A DNA stretch of 56,748 nucleotides from Chlorogloea sp. CCALA 695. Lineage in GTDB: Bacteria; Cyanobacteriota; Cyanobacteriia; Cyanobacteriales; Chroococcidiopsidaceae. Position 1 is the first letter of the stretch, and each line of letters begins with the position of its first letter. A model generated the notes under the pieces. The model was given only the letters and a program-made list of their open reading frames with translations. It made no database searches and was not told the DNA's origin. Shown here piece after piece: positions 17,324 to 27,540 of this stretch. The DNA is taken from assembly GCF_003003885.1 (NCBI RefSeq), contig NZ_PVWN01000026.1, positions 1 through 56,748 of the forward strand. The letters run 5' to 3'. The translations under genes were made by a program, and so were the position numbers.

Positions 17324-18277
17324 ATGCCAACTGTAACAGTAATTATTCCAACCTACAATACTATAACTTACTTACCAAAAACATTAGAAAGTGTCCTCAA
17401 TCAAACATTCACTGATTTTGAAATTATAATTATTGATGATGGGAGTACGGATACAACCGCTAAATGGCTTGGTAATCTGGTAGAGCCAAGAATAAAAATA
17501 GTAGTGCAAACTAACCAAGGGGTGGCGGTAGCTCGAAATAAAGGTATTGCTCTTGCTAGTGGAAAATACATAGCATTTTTAGACAGTGATGATCTGTGGG
17601 AGCCAACAAAACTAGAAAAACAAGTGCAGTGTTTAGACGCAGATCCTGCTGTAGGTTTAGTAAATACTTGGATCAAGAACATAGATGAGCAAGGCAATGA
17701 TTTAGTTGTTGTGCGTGTGCCAGAAGCCGAGGGCAATGTCTGGAACCAAATAATAGAGGAAAATCTAATTTTGTGTGGTAGCGTCCCGATGATCCGCCGC
17801 AGTAGTTTTGAAGAAGTTGGTGTATTTGACTGCAATTTGCTTTCTGCGGAAGACTGGGATATGTGGATTCGTTTGGCGGCAAAGTATTCTTTTGCTTTGA
17901 TTAAAGAGCCTTTAGTTTCCTACCGCCAGCATCTTAAAAGCAAATCTAACAACCTAGAAAAACACCTATCCCACCGATTGAAAGTAATTGATAAAACATT
18001 TCTGGCTGCGCCTCCCCAGATGCAACACTTAAAAAATCGCGCAGTTGGGCGTGCGTATTTGGCAATCGCTTGGAAACTGCTGCTACAAAAAGATTATAAA
18101 GCAGTAAATACTCACCGCCAGAAGGCATTGACTTACTCACCGGAGTTACGAAAGAGCGATAACTACAAGCGTTTAACTTTACTAAGTTGGGCAAAACAAT
18201 GGTTAGGTGAAGAGAGCTATGCAAGATTGCGATCGCTAATTGGTAAATTCAAAAAGCCGTCTGTAATTGGAAGTTAG
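17324..18277 (+). CDS. Family 2 glycosyltransferase
   Basis: 317 residues. A classic GT-A domain starts at the first residue: TVIIPTYNTITYLPKTLESV, then IIIIDDGSTDTTAKWL, NQGVAVARNKGIALASGKYI, and the DXD site FLDSDDLWEP near residue 88. LLSAEDWDMWIRLA is the acceptor-side loop. The C-terminal 90 residues are helical and basic, with no membrane segment. It is a cytosolic or membrane-associated sugar transferase for glycan assembly; the sugar is unknown. It lies divergent from the GT4 gene and converges on the ecfT-like gene with a 5-base gap and no terminator between. Confidence 0.93.
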   Translation: MPTVTVIIPTYNTITYLPKTLESVLNQTFTDFEIIIIDDGSTDTTAKWLGNLVEPRIKIVVQTNQGVAVARNKGIALASGKYIAFLDSDDLWEPTKLEKQVQCLDADPAVGLVNTWIKNIDEQGNDLVVVRVPEAEGNVWNQIIEENLILCGSVPMIRRSSFEEVGVFDCNLLSAEDWDMWIRLAAKYSFALIKEPLVSYRQHLKSKSNNLEKHLSHRLKVIDKTFLAAPPQMQHLKNRAVGRAYLAIAWKLLLQKDYKAVNTHRQKALTYSPELRKSDNYKRLTLLSWAKQWLGEESYARLRSLIGKFKKPSVIGS

Positions 18278-18282
18278 CTTTT

Positions 18283-19164
18283 TTAGCTCATTGCTGGGAA
18301 GGGAAATAATCGCGCAATCCAAAATATAACCAAAAATGCGATCGCAATACCATCAATTGTTTTTAACTTTAACTGCTGCCATTGGACGCGATGAAGATTC
18401 GGGCTAGTAAAACCCCGAACTGTCATCGCATTAGCCATTTGGTCGGCTCTTAATAACAAATTTTCTAATAATCGCTCGGCGACTAGCATCCATACTCTAA
18501 TTCCTCCCTTAACACCAAGCTTTTGCCAATTGATGGCGCGGGTATTGACGGAGCGAATTAAGTTTTGGACTTCTTCTAACACCAAAGGAATAAACCGCAA
18601 AGATAAGGTTAGTGTCAAAGCAATTTCTGTAACCGGAATTTTAAAACGGCGCAAAGGACGCATTAAGCTTTCAATTCCGGCGGTAATTTCTTCTGGAGCG
18701 GTGGTTAGTAAGTAAAGATTGCTGCTGTAAATTACGTTAAACATCAGTGTACTAACCCGAATTGCTAAATCGAGCGATCGCCTAGTAATAGTAAATCGCT
18801 CAATTTGGAATAGGATGTATTGGTAGTCTGAAACCTTGGCAATGCTTTGATCTACTGGTGGCAAGCGGGGTTGGTACTTGACATTAAAAGAGTCTGGGAC
18901 AAAAGCACCTAACAGAAATACCATGCCAGCGAGTATCAACAGAAACCCCATTTGTTGCCGCCAGGCTCGAAGCGGAATTTTTGCCGTCAGAGTAATAGCA
19001 ATTAGCATGACTACCAAAGCAATCCGCCAAGGTGCAGTAGCTAAAATAGGTGCAGCTAAAAAACTTAAGAGCCAAAATAGCTTTACTCGCGGATCGAGTT
19101 TATGCAGCCAAGTAATCGGTTGTTCTAGATATAGCCCTAGGGGAAGATTTCGCAGTAAATCCAT
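18283..19164 (-). CDS. ECF transporter T component (EcfT/CbiQ family)
   Basis: 293 residues with about five hydrophobic helices. The N-terminal TWLHKLDPRVKLFWLL is the EcfT signature. Two cytoplasmic coupling-helix motifs of the Ala-Arg-Gly/Ser type bind the ATPases in this family; VNTRAINW and AMTVRGF near the C-terminus fit this region. EcfT joins two ATPases to a substrate-binding S component for vitamin or metal uptake. No S component or ATPase gene is nearby, so the substrate is unknown and the subunits must be encoded elsewhere. It lies 78 bases downstream of der on the same strand, an arrangement I recall from other cyanobacteria. Confidence 0.88.
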   Translation of the reverse strand: MDLLRNLPLGLYLEQPITWLHKLDPRVKLFWLLSFLAAPILATAPWRIALVVMLIAITLTAKIPLRAWRQQMGFLLILAGMVFLLGAFVPDSFNVKYQPRLPPVDQSIAKVSDYQYILFQIERFTITRRSLDLAIRVSTLMFNVIYSSNLYLLTTAPEEITAGIESLMRPLRRFKIPVTEIALTLTLSLRFIPLVLEEVQNLIRSVNTRAINWQKLGVKGGIRVWMLVAERLLENLLLRADQMANAMTVRGFTSPNLHRVQWQQLKLKTIDGIAIAFLVIFWIARLFPFPAMS

Positions 19165-19242
19165 TAGTGCAATTTGTAGCGCCGTAATCTAATCTAATTG
19201 ACATCGGGGAAAAATTATCAAAATTTCCCCATTGCCTTATTG

Positions 19243-20619
19243 CTAGTAGCTTTTAACGCGAGTAGCACGATTAGCTGAACTGCCAGTATCTTCTACATCA
19301 CGAACTTTTTTGCTGCGCCAAAACAACCTAATCGGAGTACCAATAAACCCTAGTTGCTGACGAAATTGCCTTTCAATGTAACGCTTGTAGTTTTCATGAA
19401 AGCGGGAAGCTTCATTAACAAATAATGCGATCGCCGGGGGCTGTGTACTTACTTGAGTACCGTAATAAATTTTCCCTTGACGACCTTGGCGGCTGGTGGG
19501 TGGTGAATGCCAGCGCAAGGCTTCTTCTAGCACTTCATTAATTACCGAAGTTGTGACGCGGCGTTTGTGGGCAGTGGCGGCGATATCTGCTAATTCGAGG
19601 ATTTTTTCAACTCGCTGCCCAGTTTTGGCACTGACAAAAATCATTTCTGCCCATTCAATAAAATACAGCCGCTCTTTAAGGGTTTTTTCGTGGTCGTAAA
19701 TTGTGTAAGAATCTTTTTCTACAGCATCCCATTTATTAATTACTACGACGCAAGCTCTGCCTTCTTCTTCAATCCGGGCTACTAATTTTTGATCTTGCTC
19801 CGTAACGCCGTCTTCAGCATCAAGTACCAGCAAAACCACATCGGCGCGACGGATAGCTTTAAACGCGCGATTGATGCCAAAAAATTCTGCCCCATATTCC
19901 ACATTTTTTTTGCGCCGAATGCCTGCGGTGTCGATTAAACGGTAGGTTTTGCCATCCCTTTCAATTACAGTATCGATCGCATCGCGGGTTGTGCCAGAAA
20001 TCGGACTAACGATCGCTCTATTTTCGCCAACAAAAGCGTTCAGTAAGCTAGATTTGCCCACATTTGGTCGCCCAACGATCGCTATTTTTGTTTCCTCTAC
20101 GTCTGGAAGCTGGTCACTATGGGGTAAGTGGGCAATTACCGCGTCTAATAATTCTCCTGTACCATTGCCATGAATCCCTGACATGGGGAAAGGTTCGCCT
20201 AAGCCTAGTTCCCAAAACTGCGCCGCTTGGGTTAAACCAAGTTCGGCAGATTCGCATTTATTGACCGCTAGAACAACCGGGACGCTTTGTTGGCGCAACC
20301 ATTGGGCAATTTCTTCATCGGCGGCGCAAATCCCCGCTTGACCGTCTACGATCATCAGGGCAGCACTTGCTTCAGTAAGGGCTAGGGCGGCTTGTTCGCG
20401 GATCATTGGTAAAAATTCGGTATCGTCGTCAAAGACTAACCCGCCTGTATCGACGACAACAAAATCGCGATCGCCCCAGAAGGCATTTAAATAAGTGCGA
20501 TCGCGGGTAATTCCTGGTTCATCGTACACAATAGCCGCGTTCGTCCCTGCCAGACGATTTACTATTGTAGATTTGCCCACATTGGGACGGCCGATAATTG
20601 CGACTATTGGTAGAGACAT
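19243..20619 (-). CDS. der: Ribosome biogenesis GTPase Der (EngA)
   Basis: 458 residues with two tandem GTPase domains and a C-terminal KH-like domain, the layout unique to Der. P-loops are GRPNVGKST near residue 10 and GRPNVGKSS near 184; the two G4 motifs are NKCES and NKWDA. The KH-like tail contains [18 protein letters not shown], then basic residues to the end. Der acts in 50S subunit assembly and is usually essential. A 109-base region separates it from divergent chlD. Confidence 0.97.
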   Translation of the reverse strand: MSLPIVAIIGRPNVGKSTIVNRLAGTNAAIVYDEPGITRDRTYLNAFWGDRDFVVVDTGGLVFDDDTEFLPMIREQAALALTEASAALMIVDGQAGICAADEEIAQWLRQQSVPVVLAVNKCESAELGLTQAAQFWELGLGEPFPMSGIHGNGTGELLDAVIAHLPHSDQLPDVEETKIAIVGRPNVGKSSLLNAFVGENRAIVSPISGTTRDAIDTVIERDGKTYRLIDTAGIRRKKNVEYGAEFFGINRAFKAIRRADVVLLVLDAEDGVTEQDQKLVARIEEEGRACVVVINKWDAVEKDSYTIYDHEKTLKERLYFIEWAEMIFVSAKTGQRVEKILELADIAATAHKRRVTTSVINEVLEEALRWHSPPTSRQGRQGKIYYGTQVSTQPPAIALFVNEASRFHENYKRYIERQFRQQLGFIGTPIRLFWRSKKVRDVEDTGSSANRATRVKSY

Positions 20620-20728
20620 AAAAGTAAAAGAGGCTGGAAAAAAATGCTTTGTGTCTATATTTTAGCTGTGTCTTTGGTGAGGTAGTTAAATTTGATATGC
20701 TGATCAAGAGCAACTAACCGTAAAAACC

Positions 20729-22702
20729 ATGCCCTCTCTTTCAATTTCTACTTTTCCCCTCACGGCTGTAGTGGGTCAAGAAGCCATAAAATTAGCTTTA
20801 TTGCTAGTAGCTGTAGATCCAGGATTGGGGGGAATTGCGATTGCTGGTAGGCGTGGTACGGCTAAATCGGTTATGGCGCGGGCGCTGCATGATTTATTGC
20901 CACCGATTGAAGTAATTACAGGTAGCATATTCAACGAAGAAGCAGAAATCGATAACCTTGATACAAGAGTAATTCCGGCTCCTTTCGTGCAAATTCCCCT
21001 CGGTATTACCGAAGATCGGTTGCTTGGCTCGGTAGATGTAGAGCAGTCGGTAAAATCTGGAGAATCAGTATTTCAGCCGGGTTTACTCGCTCAAGCCCAC
21101 CGGGGAGTTTTGTATGTAGACGAAATTAATTTATTAGATGACCAAATTAGCAATCAGTTATTGACGGTTTTAAGCGAAGGGCGCAACTTTATCGAACGAG
21201 AAGGTATTAGTTTCGATCATCCCTGTAAACCTTTATTTGTAGCTACTTACAATCCCGAAGAAGGTAATTTAAGAGAACATTTACTTGATCGCATTGCAAT
21301 TACTTTAAGCGCCGATGCCATTTTGGGTTTAGATCAAAGAGTCCAAGCTGTAGACCAAGTTATTCAATACTCCGCCTCTCCTCAAGAGTTTCTAAAACAG
21401 TACGACGAAGACTTAGACAATCTCAAAACTCAAATTATTTTGGCGCGAGAATGGCTTAAAGATGTCACTATCAGCCAAGAACAAATTATTTATCTAGTTG
21501 ATGAAGCGATCCGCGCTGGGGTACAAGGACATAGAGCCGAATTATTTGCGGCTAAAGTAGCTAAAGCGGCGGCGGCGATAGATGGACGAGATCGGGTGAA
21601 TGCGGAAGATTTGCGCCGAGGAGTGGAACTTGCGATCGTTCCTAGAGCTACAATTATTCAAACGCCCCCAGAGGACTCACCACCGCCACCGCCACCACCT
21701 CCCCAAAATCAAGAAGAATCGCAGCAAGAGCAAGAGGAGCAAGACGAGCAAGAAGAACAAGAAGAACCTGACGAACCCCAAAAAGAAGAAGAACAGCCTA
21801 GTATTCCTGAAGAATTTGTTTTTGACGCAGAGGGGGTAATTTTAGATCCCAGCGTATTGTACTTTGCTCAAATGGCACAAAAACGGGGCAAATCTGGCGC
21901 TCGGAGTGTAATTTATTCTGACGATCGCGGACGTTATATTAAACCAATGTTGCCTAAAGGTGCGGTGCGCCGCATTGCTGTAGATGCAACCCTTAGAGCG
22001 GCTGCACCCTACCAAAAAACCCGCCGTGAACGTCAACCAGATAAGCGGGTAATAGTTGAACAATCCGATGTACGCGTCAAACGTTTAGTCCGTAAAGCTG
22101 GAGCGTTAATTGTCTTTGTCGTCGATGCTTCTGGCTCTATGGCATTAAATCGGATGCAATCAGCCAAGGGTGCAGTATTACGCCTGTTAACCGAAGCCTA
22201 CGAAAACCGCGATCAAATATCTTTGATTCCCTTTCGCGGCGAACAAGCAGAAGTTTTATTACCCCCCACTCGTTCAATTTCCGCCGCCAAAAAGCGGCTA
22301 GAACGAATGCCTTGCGGTGGTGGCTCCCCCCTAGCTCACGGCTTAACTCAGGCGGTGAGAGTCGGCACTAATGCCCAAATGAGCGGCGATATTGGGCAGG
22401 TAGTCATTGTCGCAATTACCGATGGACGTGGGAATATTTCTTTATCGCGCAGTTTGGGCGAAACCATCCCCGAAGGCGAAAAACCCGATATCAAAGCCGA
22501 GTTACTCAACATTGCAGCAAGGATTCGGGCTTTGGGGATGCAGTTATTGGTAATTGATACCGAAAATAAGTTTATTTCTACAGGGTTTGCGAAGGAATTG
22601 GCGACAACATCTGGCGGGAAGTATTACCATTTACCAAAAGCTACTGATAGCGCGATCGCATCGGTAACTAAGGGTGCTATGGCAGATTTGCGATCGCGTT
22701 AG
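20729..22702 (+). CDS. chlD: Magnesium chelatase subunit D
   Basis: 657 residues. ChlD, with ChlI and ChlH, inserts Mg2+ into protoporphyrin IX, the first step committed to chlorophyll. Three regions are visible. An N-terminal AAA+ domain (residues 1 to about 290) contains [14 protein letters not shown] and [20 protein letters not shown] linker near 310-360 has a run of eight prolines and then a Glu/Gln-rich acidic stretch, as in other ChlD proteins. A C-terminal von Willebrand A domain has the MIDAS motif [11 protein letters not shown]. Its TAG stop overlaps the stop of the NACHT-C gene on the other strand. Confidence 0.97.
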   Translation: MPSLSISTFPLTAVVGQEAIKLALLLVAVDPGLGGIAIAGRRGTAKSVMARALHDLLPPIEVITGSIFNEEAEIDNLDTRVIPAPFVQIPLGITEDRLLGSVDVEQSVKSGESVFQPGLLAQAHRGVLYVDEINLLDDQISNQLLTVLSEGRNFIEREGISFDHPCKPLFVATYNPEEGNLREHLLDRIAITLSADAILGLDQRVQAVDQVIQYSASPQEFLKQYDEDLDNLKTQIILAREWLKDVTISQEQIIYLVDEAIRAGVQGHRAELFAAKVAKAAAAIDGRDRVNAEDLRRGVELAIVPRATIIQTPPEDSPPPPPPPPQNQEESQQEQEEQDEQEEQEEPDEPQKEEEQPSIPEEFVFDAEGVILDPSVLYFAQMAQKRGKSGARSVIYSDDRGRYIKPMLPKGAVRRIAVDATLRAAAPYQKTRRERQPDKRVIVEQSDVRVKRLVRKAGALIVFVVDASGSMALNRMQSAKGAVLRLLTEAYENRDQISLIPFRGEQAEVLLPPTRSISAAKKRLERMPCGGGSPLAHGLTQAVRVGTNAQMSGDIGQVVIVAITDGRGNISLSRSLGETIPEGEKPDIKAELLNIAARIRALGMQLLVIDTENKFISTGFAKELATTSGGKYYHLPKATDSAIASVTKGAMADLRSR

Positions 22703-23811
22703 AAAGGAATCAATACATTTTCTGTTATTTCTTCGCGTACTGTACGGCTGACGTAACGTGCATGATTGAGACACTCTACCAATAGCTTATTGGCATAATA
22801 ATATTGCTTCAATACTTGCTTTTGAGCCTTGCTAAACTGACAATTTTTTAGTTCTTGAGTGTAGCTGTGTATATGAGCAGTGTTTAACCCAGTATCGCCA
22901 GCAAAATCGTTATCCAACGTTAAAGCAAAGTCAAAGTCAATGTTAAGAATGAACTCTAAAGATAAAGCGCGAAAAGCTGAGGACTTGTAGGGGGATTTTA
23001 TTTCCACAGATTTTTGCATATTCCAATTAAGAAAATGCAATAAAATTTCGTCTTTGGCAACTATCGCATTAGCTCTGTTTTTGATTAACTTGAGCAAATA
23101 ATCTCCATTTCTCAGCATTCCAGCCAACAATAAAAATACTTCTTTCCAGCGATTTTCGGTTAAATGCTCTACTAAGTTTTGTAGGGATTTTTCTAGGAGT
23201 TGGGGTGTAGAACTATTGAGAATTTCTCTAGCAGTAAAATACTCTTGTAGCGCCAAATCAGAAAAGGAATAAATACCTTTTGATTGCTGTACAACTACTC
23301 CATGCTGCACTTCTATTGATTTTAGTACGGCTTTGCTATTAAGTTGCAATTCTTGGTAATTAGTTGTGGCGTTGGGCAAATTAGTAATGTAATCGCTAAT
23401 ATATTCCTCTACAATTTGCTGAGTAAAAAAGTAATCGCCATTGCTAAAAGTTTTCAGCGCGATATAACTTAGTAAGTCTTGCTTACTTTGTAAAGATATT
23501 TTTTTGTATATATCACTTCTTTCTGTCTCGTTATTGCTATCCCACTGTTTTAATAATATTTCTAATCCATTATTATAAAATTGCGAGTTGTTTAAGGGAA
23601 ATTCTGAAGTTTCTTCAAATACCAAGTCCAGCATTGTTAGCAGCAAAGAATTTGTATTATTATTTTTAATACTTTGACGGCTGCTGCTTTTTTCTGCCTT
23701 GGCAATCTTTTTAGGCTCCGCCCATTTATGGCTAAAGTTAGTAATATGTATTTTGTCTACAGTCATCAGTTTTGAAAGGTTTGAATCTAAGTTATTTGCT
23801 AAAGCTTTCAT
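22699..23811 (-). CDS. Stand-alone C-terminal module of a NACHT protein
   Basis: 370 residues, no signal peptide. The sequence matches what follows the ATPase domain in large cyanobacterial NACHT NTPases. Near residue 57 is the end of the NACHT region ([17 protein letters not shown]), then a helical/winged-helix part ([23 protein letters not shown]), then [34 protein letters not shown] and [13 protein letters not shown]. No Walker A, Walker B or effector domain is present, and the first 55 residues are low-complexity and polar. The gene is nonetheless open from ATG to stop. It follows sigF by 48 bases on the same strand, so co-transcription is likely. Possibilities are a truncated remnant still expressed or a protein-binding module in its own right. 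I would not call it an anti-sigma factor without evidence. Confidence 0.7.
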   Translation of the reverse strand: MKALANNLDSNLSKLMTVDKIHITNFSHKWAEPKKIAKAEKSSSRQSIKNNNTNSLLLTMLDLVFEETSEFPLNNSQFYNNGLEILLKQWDSNNETERSDIYKKISLQSKQDLLSYIALKTFSNGDYFFTQQIVEEYISDYITNLPNATTNYQELQLNSKAVLKSIEVQHGVVVQQSKGIYSFSDLALQEYFTAREILNSSTPQLLEKSLQNLVEHLTENRWKEVFLLLAGMLRNGDYLLKLIKNRANAIVAKDEILLHFLNWNMQKSVEIKSPYKSSAFRALSLEFILNIDFDFALTLDNDFAGDTGLNTAHIHSYTQELKNCQFSKAQKQVLKQYYYANKLLVECLNHARYVSRTVREEITENVLIPF

Positions 23812-23859
23812 AAGAATATTTTTATAGTTGCTGGTTTATTTAAAAGTTGCAGAAAGTTT

Positions 23860-24645
23860 CTAAGCGCCTGTTTGCAGCATTTGAGGTTGTAGTAAGCCGA
23901 TTAATTGCTCTTTTCCTCTTTGCAAGTATCGAGTCACGGTCATTGGACTAATGCCAATTCTTTTAGCTGTTTCTTTGCGCGATAGCTCTTTGAGAAACAC
24001 CAATTCAACGGCGGTTCTAGTATTTTCTTCCAATTGACTCATGGCTCCTCGCAATTGTTCCCGCTCTTCGTCTTGTTGTTGGCTAGTAGTCGCTTGAAAA
24101 TCTGGTAAAATATCACCCAATGTTAGGGAACAATCAATATTTTGAACGACGGTACTATCTAAACTTATTGCCTTCCGATTTTGAGCCGCTAATTGACTGT
24201 CGTACCATTCTTGAATAGATACATTAAGTTGATGAGCAAGTTCTATATCTGTCGGACAACGACCTAAAGTTACAGTTAATTCTCTGCGAGTTTTTTGCCC
24301 TTGATTGTAAACTTCTTGCCACCGTCGAGGAATTTTTACAAGCCCAGAGCGATCACGTAAAAAATGCATGATTTCGCCGCGAATATAAGGTACGGCAAAA
24401 GAACTAAAAGCATAGCCTTGTTTAGGATTAAATCGCTCGATTGCCCGAATTAAACCAAAATAACCAATTTGTTCTAAGTCTTCGTAGGGTTCGGTGCATT
24501 GATGGCTAAAATGATGAGCTATTTTGCGGACTAATCCGGTATGTAAATTTACTAATCTATTGCGAAGCTGTATAGAGGGATTTTGATAATATGCAAATAG
24601 TAATTCTAGGCTGTTGGACTTGATACTAGATTGAGTGACCGCCAT
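23860..24645 (-). CDS. sigF: RNA polymerase sigma factor, SigF type (group 3)
   Basis: 261 residues with regions 2, 3 and 4 of a SigB/SigF/SigG-type sigma factor. Region 2 reads EDLEQIGYFGLIRAIERFNP and FSSFAVPYIRGEIMHFLRD. Region 3 is VTLGRCPTDIELAHQL, and region 4 is ELSRKETAKRIGISPMTVTRYLQRGKEQL. In Synechocystis SigF controls pilin genes and cell-surface functions. It is the first gene of a likely two-gene transcript with the NACHT-C gene. There is no anti-sigma or anti-anti-sigma gene next to it. Confidence 0.9.
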   Translation of the reverse strand: MAVTQSSIKSNSLELLFAYYQNPSIQLRNRLVNLHTGLVRKIAHHFSHQCTEPYEDLEQIGYFGLIRAIERFNPKQGYAFSSFAVPYIRGEIMHFLRDRSGLVKIPRRWQEVYNQGQKTRRELTVTLGRCPTDIELAHQLNVSIQEWYDSQLAAQNRKAISLDSTVVQNIDCSLTLGDILPDFQATTSQQQDEEREQLRGAMSQLEENTRTAVELVFLKELSRKETAKRIGISPMTVTRYLQRGKEQLIGLLQPQMLQTGA

Positions 24646-25049
24646 ATAAACCCTACGTTAAATAATAATCTTTCTTACCAGGTAATAATTGAGGAGTCGT
24701 CGGTTGCACGTTCCTCAAATCGCTGAGATTATTGTCCGTAGAATAGCCAGAACAAACCATCGTTGTTTTACTGAATTTCTTAAAGACATTACTGGCAAGA
24801 GGCGCATTTCTACGTATATTTTCTGAGGAATTGAATAAATGATTAAATTTAATCGAAGAAAGGGGCGTTCAATTCAAGAGATTGAAGACTACATAAGGTA
24901 GTAAAAAATAAGTTTTAGCTGCTCTTTATACAATTAGTCTTAAAGCTGATGGAGAGAAGACTTTGATGGCGTTTAGATAAAAATCATCTCCGTACCAAGC
25001 TATAGCTAAAATAGAAGATGCAAGTATATGTATATAAAAGCGCGATCGC
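24646..25049. other. Divergent region between sigF and prfB
   Basis: 404 bases holding both promoters. Two very small open frames lie on the plus strand. One at 24704-24826 (40 codons, TTG start, GAGGAG seven to eight bases upstream) encodes a basic peptide with RRIARTNHRCFTEF. The other at 24839-24901 (20 codons, ATG start) reads MIKFNRRKGRSIQEIEDYIR. Both are too short to tell from chance. A HIP1 palindrome, GCGATCGC, immediately precedes the prfB ATG. Confidence 0.4.
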
Positions 25050-26163
25050 ATGGACATTTCAGATATCAAGCGCGAAGTTGCCTTATTGTCTAGCCGCCTG
25101 GGTAAAACTCAGGACTATCTTTGACATCCCTGCACTAAACGCCAAAATTCAAGATTTAGAACAAGTAGCCTCAGTGCCAGAATTTTGGGAAGACCAAGAA
25201 GAAGCGCAAAAGACGTTGCAAGAGCTTGGCGGCGTTAAAGATCGCCTCAGCCAATACCACCAATGGCAGGCAGGTTTGGAGGATGCCAAGGCGGTTTTAG
25301 AGCTATTAGAACTAGAAAACGATGACTCTTTACTAAATGAGGCTCAAACGAACCTCTGTCAACTTAGCCGCGAACTTGACCTATGGGAGTTGCAACAATT
25401 GCTCTCTGGTACTTATGACGAAAAAGGCGCAGTTTTGACAATCAATGCTGGCGCAGGCGGAACCGATGCCCAAGATTGGGCCCAAATGCTGCTAAGAATG
25501 TACACTCGCTGGGCGGAGGAACATGGCTACAAGGTGGCTTTAGAGGAAATTTCTCAGGGAGAGGAGGCGGGGTTAAAGTCTGTGACTATAGAGATTGCAG
25601 GACGCTATGCTTACGGGTATTTGCGCTCGGAAAAAGGTACTCATCGTTTAGTCAGAATTTCGCCCTTTAATGCCAATGATAAGCGGCAAACAAGTTTTGC
25701 TGGGGTAGAAATCATGCCTTTGATTGACAACAGTGTTCATCTAGATATTCCTGAGAAAGATTTAGAAATTACGACAACTCGCGCTGGTGGTAAAGGTGGG
25801 CAAAATGTCAACAAAGTAGAAACCGCCGTGAGAATTGTTCACATTCCGACGGGAGTTGCAGTGCGTTGTACTCAAGAACGAAGTCAATTGCAGAATAAAG
25901 AAAAAGCCTTAGCTATTTTGAAAGCAAAGCTACTAATTATCGCTGAGGAGCAACGGGCCCAAGAAATTGCCGAAATTCGCGGCGACATAGTAGAAGCAGC
26001 CTGGGGAAACCAAATTCGTAATTACGTGTTTCATCCGTACCAAATGGTCAAAGATTTGCGTACCAATGTAGAAACAACGGCAGTTACAGATGTGATGAAT
26101 GGGGAAATAGATTTATTTATTCAAGCTTATTTGCGCCAACAAAACCAAATAGTTGATAACTAA
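25050..26163 (+). CDS. prfB: Peptide chain release factor 2 (programmed +1 frameshift)
   Basis: RF2 releases peptides at UGA and UAA. The true start is the ATG at 25050. The first 24 codons ([20 protein letters not shown] and onward) end at CTT TGA (25119-25124), and the ribosome must shift +1 to continue as [11 protein letters not shown], so the coding sequence joins 25050-25121 to 25123-26163. This is the conserved autoregulatory frameshift of bacterial prfB. The downstream part has the GGQ tripeptide in [18 protein letters not shown] and the RF2-type codon-recognition region. The full product is about 371 residues. An ORF that ignores the frameshift would begin at 25018 and have a wrong N-terminus. 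It is followed by DUF3285, ybeY, dgkA and trpG. Confidence 0.96.
25107..25125 (+). promoter_or_regulatory. prfB +1 programmed frameshift site
   Basis: ACTCAGGACTATCTTTGAC: the slip codon CTT is followed by the in-frame UGA stop and C, and an internal Shine-Dalgarno-like AGGA lies upstream with TAT between, the same design as in E. coli (where it is AGGGGG TAT CTT TGA C). Low RF2 lets the ribosome pause at UGA and slip. Confidence 0.93.
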
Positions 26164-26230
26164 ACTAGACTTGCACCAGGGGATGCACGTTAAATTGATG
26201 AAGTAATCTGTTAAAAATTTATTCTTAAGT

Positions 26231-26401
26231 ATGAACACATCCACCACAGAAAAACCCGAACCAACAGTAGCAAAACCAAGTTACGTTAAGCTTGCCATGC
26301 GAAATATGGTACAGAAAGGGGGAACTTCTTTACAACATTTTGCCTTGACAGCGTTTGCTTTAGTAGCTGTACTGGTAGGGCTTGCCTACTTGACACACTA
26401 A
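26231..26401 (+). CDS. DUF3285-family small membrane protein
   Basis: 56 residues beginning [21 protein letters not shown] soluble, Pro/Thr-rich N-terminus is followed by a conserved [14 protein letters not shown] stretch and one C-terminal membrane helix ([17 protein letters not shown]). It sits between prfB and ybeY, where cyanobacteria typically carry this small family of unknown function. It is too short to have been scored as a long ORF. The stop is four bases before the ybeY ATG, so the two are probably co-translated. Confidence 0.8.
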   Translation: MNTSTTEKPEPTVAKPSYVKLAMRNMVQKGGTSLQHFALTAFALVAVLVGLAYLTH

Positions 26402-26405
26402 GGAA

Positions 26406-26930
26406 ATGGGGAAAACGTGTCAGGTAGAAGTAAACGTTCAAGACAGCCGCATTGATGAATCTTTGCACCCACAATCAGAGTCAATCACTCTCTGGGAAAA
26501 GTGGTTTGAGTGCTGGATTACTGACTTAAAATCTCAATTACCGACGGCAAATACTTACGAGCTTAGTTTGCGCTTAACGGATGATGCCGAAATTAGAGTT
26601 CTTAATCATCAATACCGCGAGCAAGATAAACCTACCGATGTCTTGGCTTTTGCAGCTTTAGAAGCAGATTTTCCTATGAATGAAAAAATGCGATCGCAAC
26701 TGCCGCTATACCTTGGTGATATTGTTATCTCAGTAGATACTGCGAATCGGCAAGCTACTGAGCAGGGACATCCACTGCAAACAGAATTAGCTTGGCTGGC
26801 AACTCACGGTTTACTGCACCTTTTGGGTTGGGATCATCCTGATGAAACCAGCCTATTACAGATGCTAGAGCAGCAAGCTGTTTTGTTGCAACTGATCGGG
26901 CTAACCATTGAAAGGGACTACAATCCCTAA
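26406..26930 (+). CDS. ybeY: Endoribonuclease YbeY
   Basis: 174 residues. YbeY is a zinc-dependent RNase in 16S rRNA 3' maturation and ribosome quality control. The metal motif H-x3-H-x5-H reads [11 protein letters not shown] near residue 138, preceded by LGDIVIS and [10 protein letters not shown], all family hallmarks. The ATG at 26406 is preceded by TAAGGA overlapping the end of the small gene upstream. Part of the conserved run prfB-DUF3285-ybeY-dgkA-trpG. Confidence 0.96.
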   Translation: MGKTCQVEVNVQDSRIDESLHPQSESITLWEKWFECWITDLKSQLPTANTYELSLRLTDDAEIRVLNHQYREQDKPTDVLAFAALEADFPMNEKMRSQLPLYLGDIVISVDTANRQATEQGHPLQTELAWLATHGLLHLLGWDHPDETSLLQMLEQQAVLLQLIGLTIERDYNP

Positions 26931-27032
26931 ATTGGGTCGTAACTGCGACACAACTAATTTGCCCGTGACCGCCATCAAAACTGCTATAGCTATCAACCTA
27001 ACAACTACTTTTTCTGCTGTCGTCTCCTGTCT

Positions 27033-27485
27033 ATGCCTCAAAACCTTCCGACACCAACGCCCAGCCGACCAGAAAAGGTTGCTCCAGCGCGCGAGTTATC
27101 TTGGCTTGTAGCTGCAAATTTATTTGTTAGTTTTAAATATGCTTGGTGTGGAATAACTTACGCCTTTCAAACTCAGCGTAACTTTCGCATTCATGTAGGA
27201 GTAGGTGTTTTAGCCATGGGGTTAGCAATTTTTTTACAATTGCCACTTCTTGAAATGGCAGTAATTGGGCTAACCAGTGGTTTAGTGTTAGTGATGGAAT
27301 TACTCAATACCGCGATAGAGTCGGTGGTCGATTTGGCTGTTAAGCAGTCTTACCACGATTTAGCAAAAATAGCTAAAGACTGTGCGGCGGCGGCGGTTTT
27401 AGTTTCCGCGCTGGTAGCGGTTTTAGTTGCAGGAGTTTTAATTATGCCGCCATTGATGGTGCTGATGCGAAGTCTTTGGGCGTAA
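27033..27485 (+). CDS. dgkA: Diacylglycerol/undecaprenol kinase family
   Basis: 150 residues with three membrane helices after a 35-residue Pro-rich cytoplasmic N-terminus. Conserved DgkA motifs are present: FRIHVGVGVLAMGLAIF, then ELLNTAIESVVDLAV with the acidic metal and catalytic residues, and AKIAKDCAAAAVLVSAL. In Gram-negative bacteria the enzyme phosphorylates diacylglycerol; in many Firmicutes the substrate is undecaprenol. The cyanobacterial preference is not evident from sequence. It is followed by trpG after 55 bases. The Shine-Dalgarno sequence is weak, but no better start fits the family. Confidence 0.9.
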   Translation: MPQNLPTPTPSRPEKVAPARELSWLVAANLFVSFKYAWCGITYAFQTQRNFRIHVGVGVLAMGLAIFLQLPLLEMAVIGLTSGLVLVMELLNTAIESVVDLAVKQSYHDLAKIAKDCAAAAVLVSALVAVLVAGVLIMPPLMVLMRSLWA

Positions 27486-27540
27486 GGGATAAGCTAATTT
27501 TTGCAGCGCTACTAAACCTAAACTAGGAGAAAATTGAGTT

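Noticed and set aside
22699-23811. A complete NACHT defence gene
   Set aside because: The P-loop, Walker B and effector parts are absent; only the C-terminal module is present, so a full defence system cannot be claimed.
24704-24901. Two tiny ORFs (40 and 20 codons) between sigF and prfB
   Set aside because: No homology that I recognise, and chance ORFs of this size are common in AT-rich DNA. Mentioned in the feature list only.
25018-25049. prfB start at 25018 in the downstream frame ([10 protein letters not shown])
   Set aside because: The N-terminus has no family likeness, while the ATG at 25050 followed by the CTT-TGA frameshift gives a standard RF2 N-terminus.
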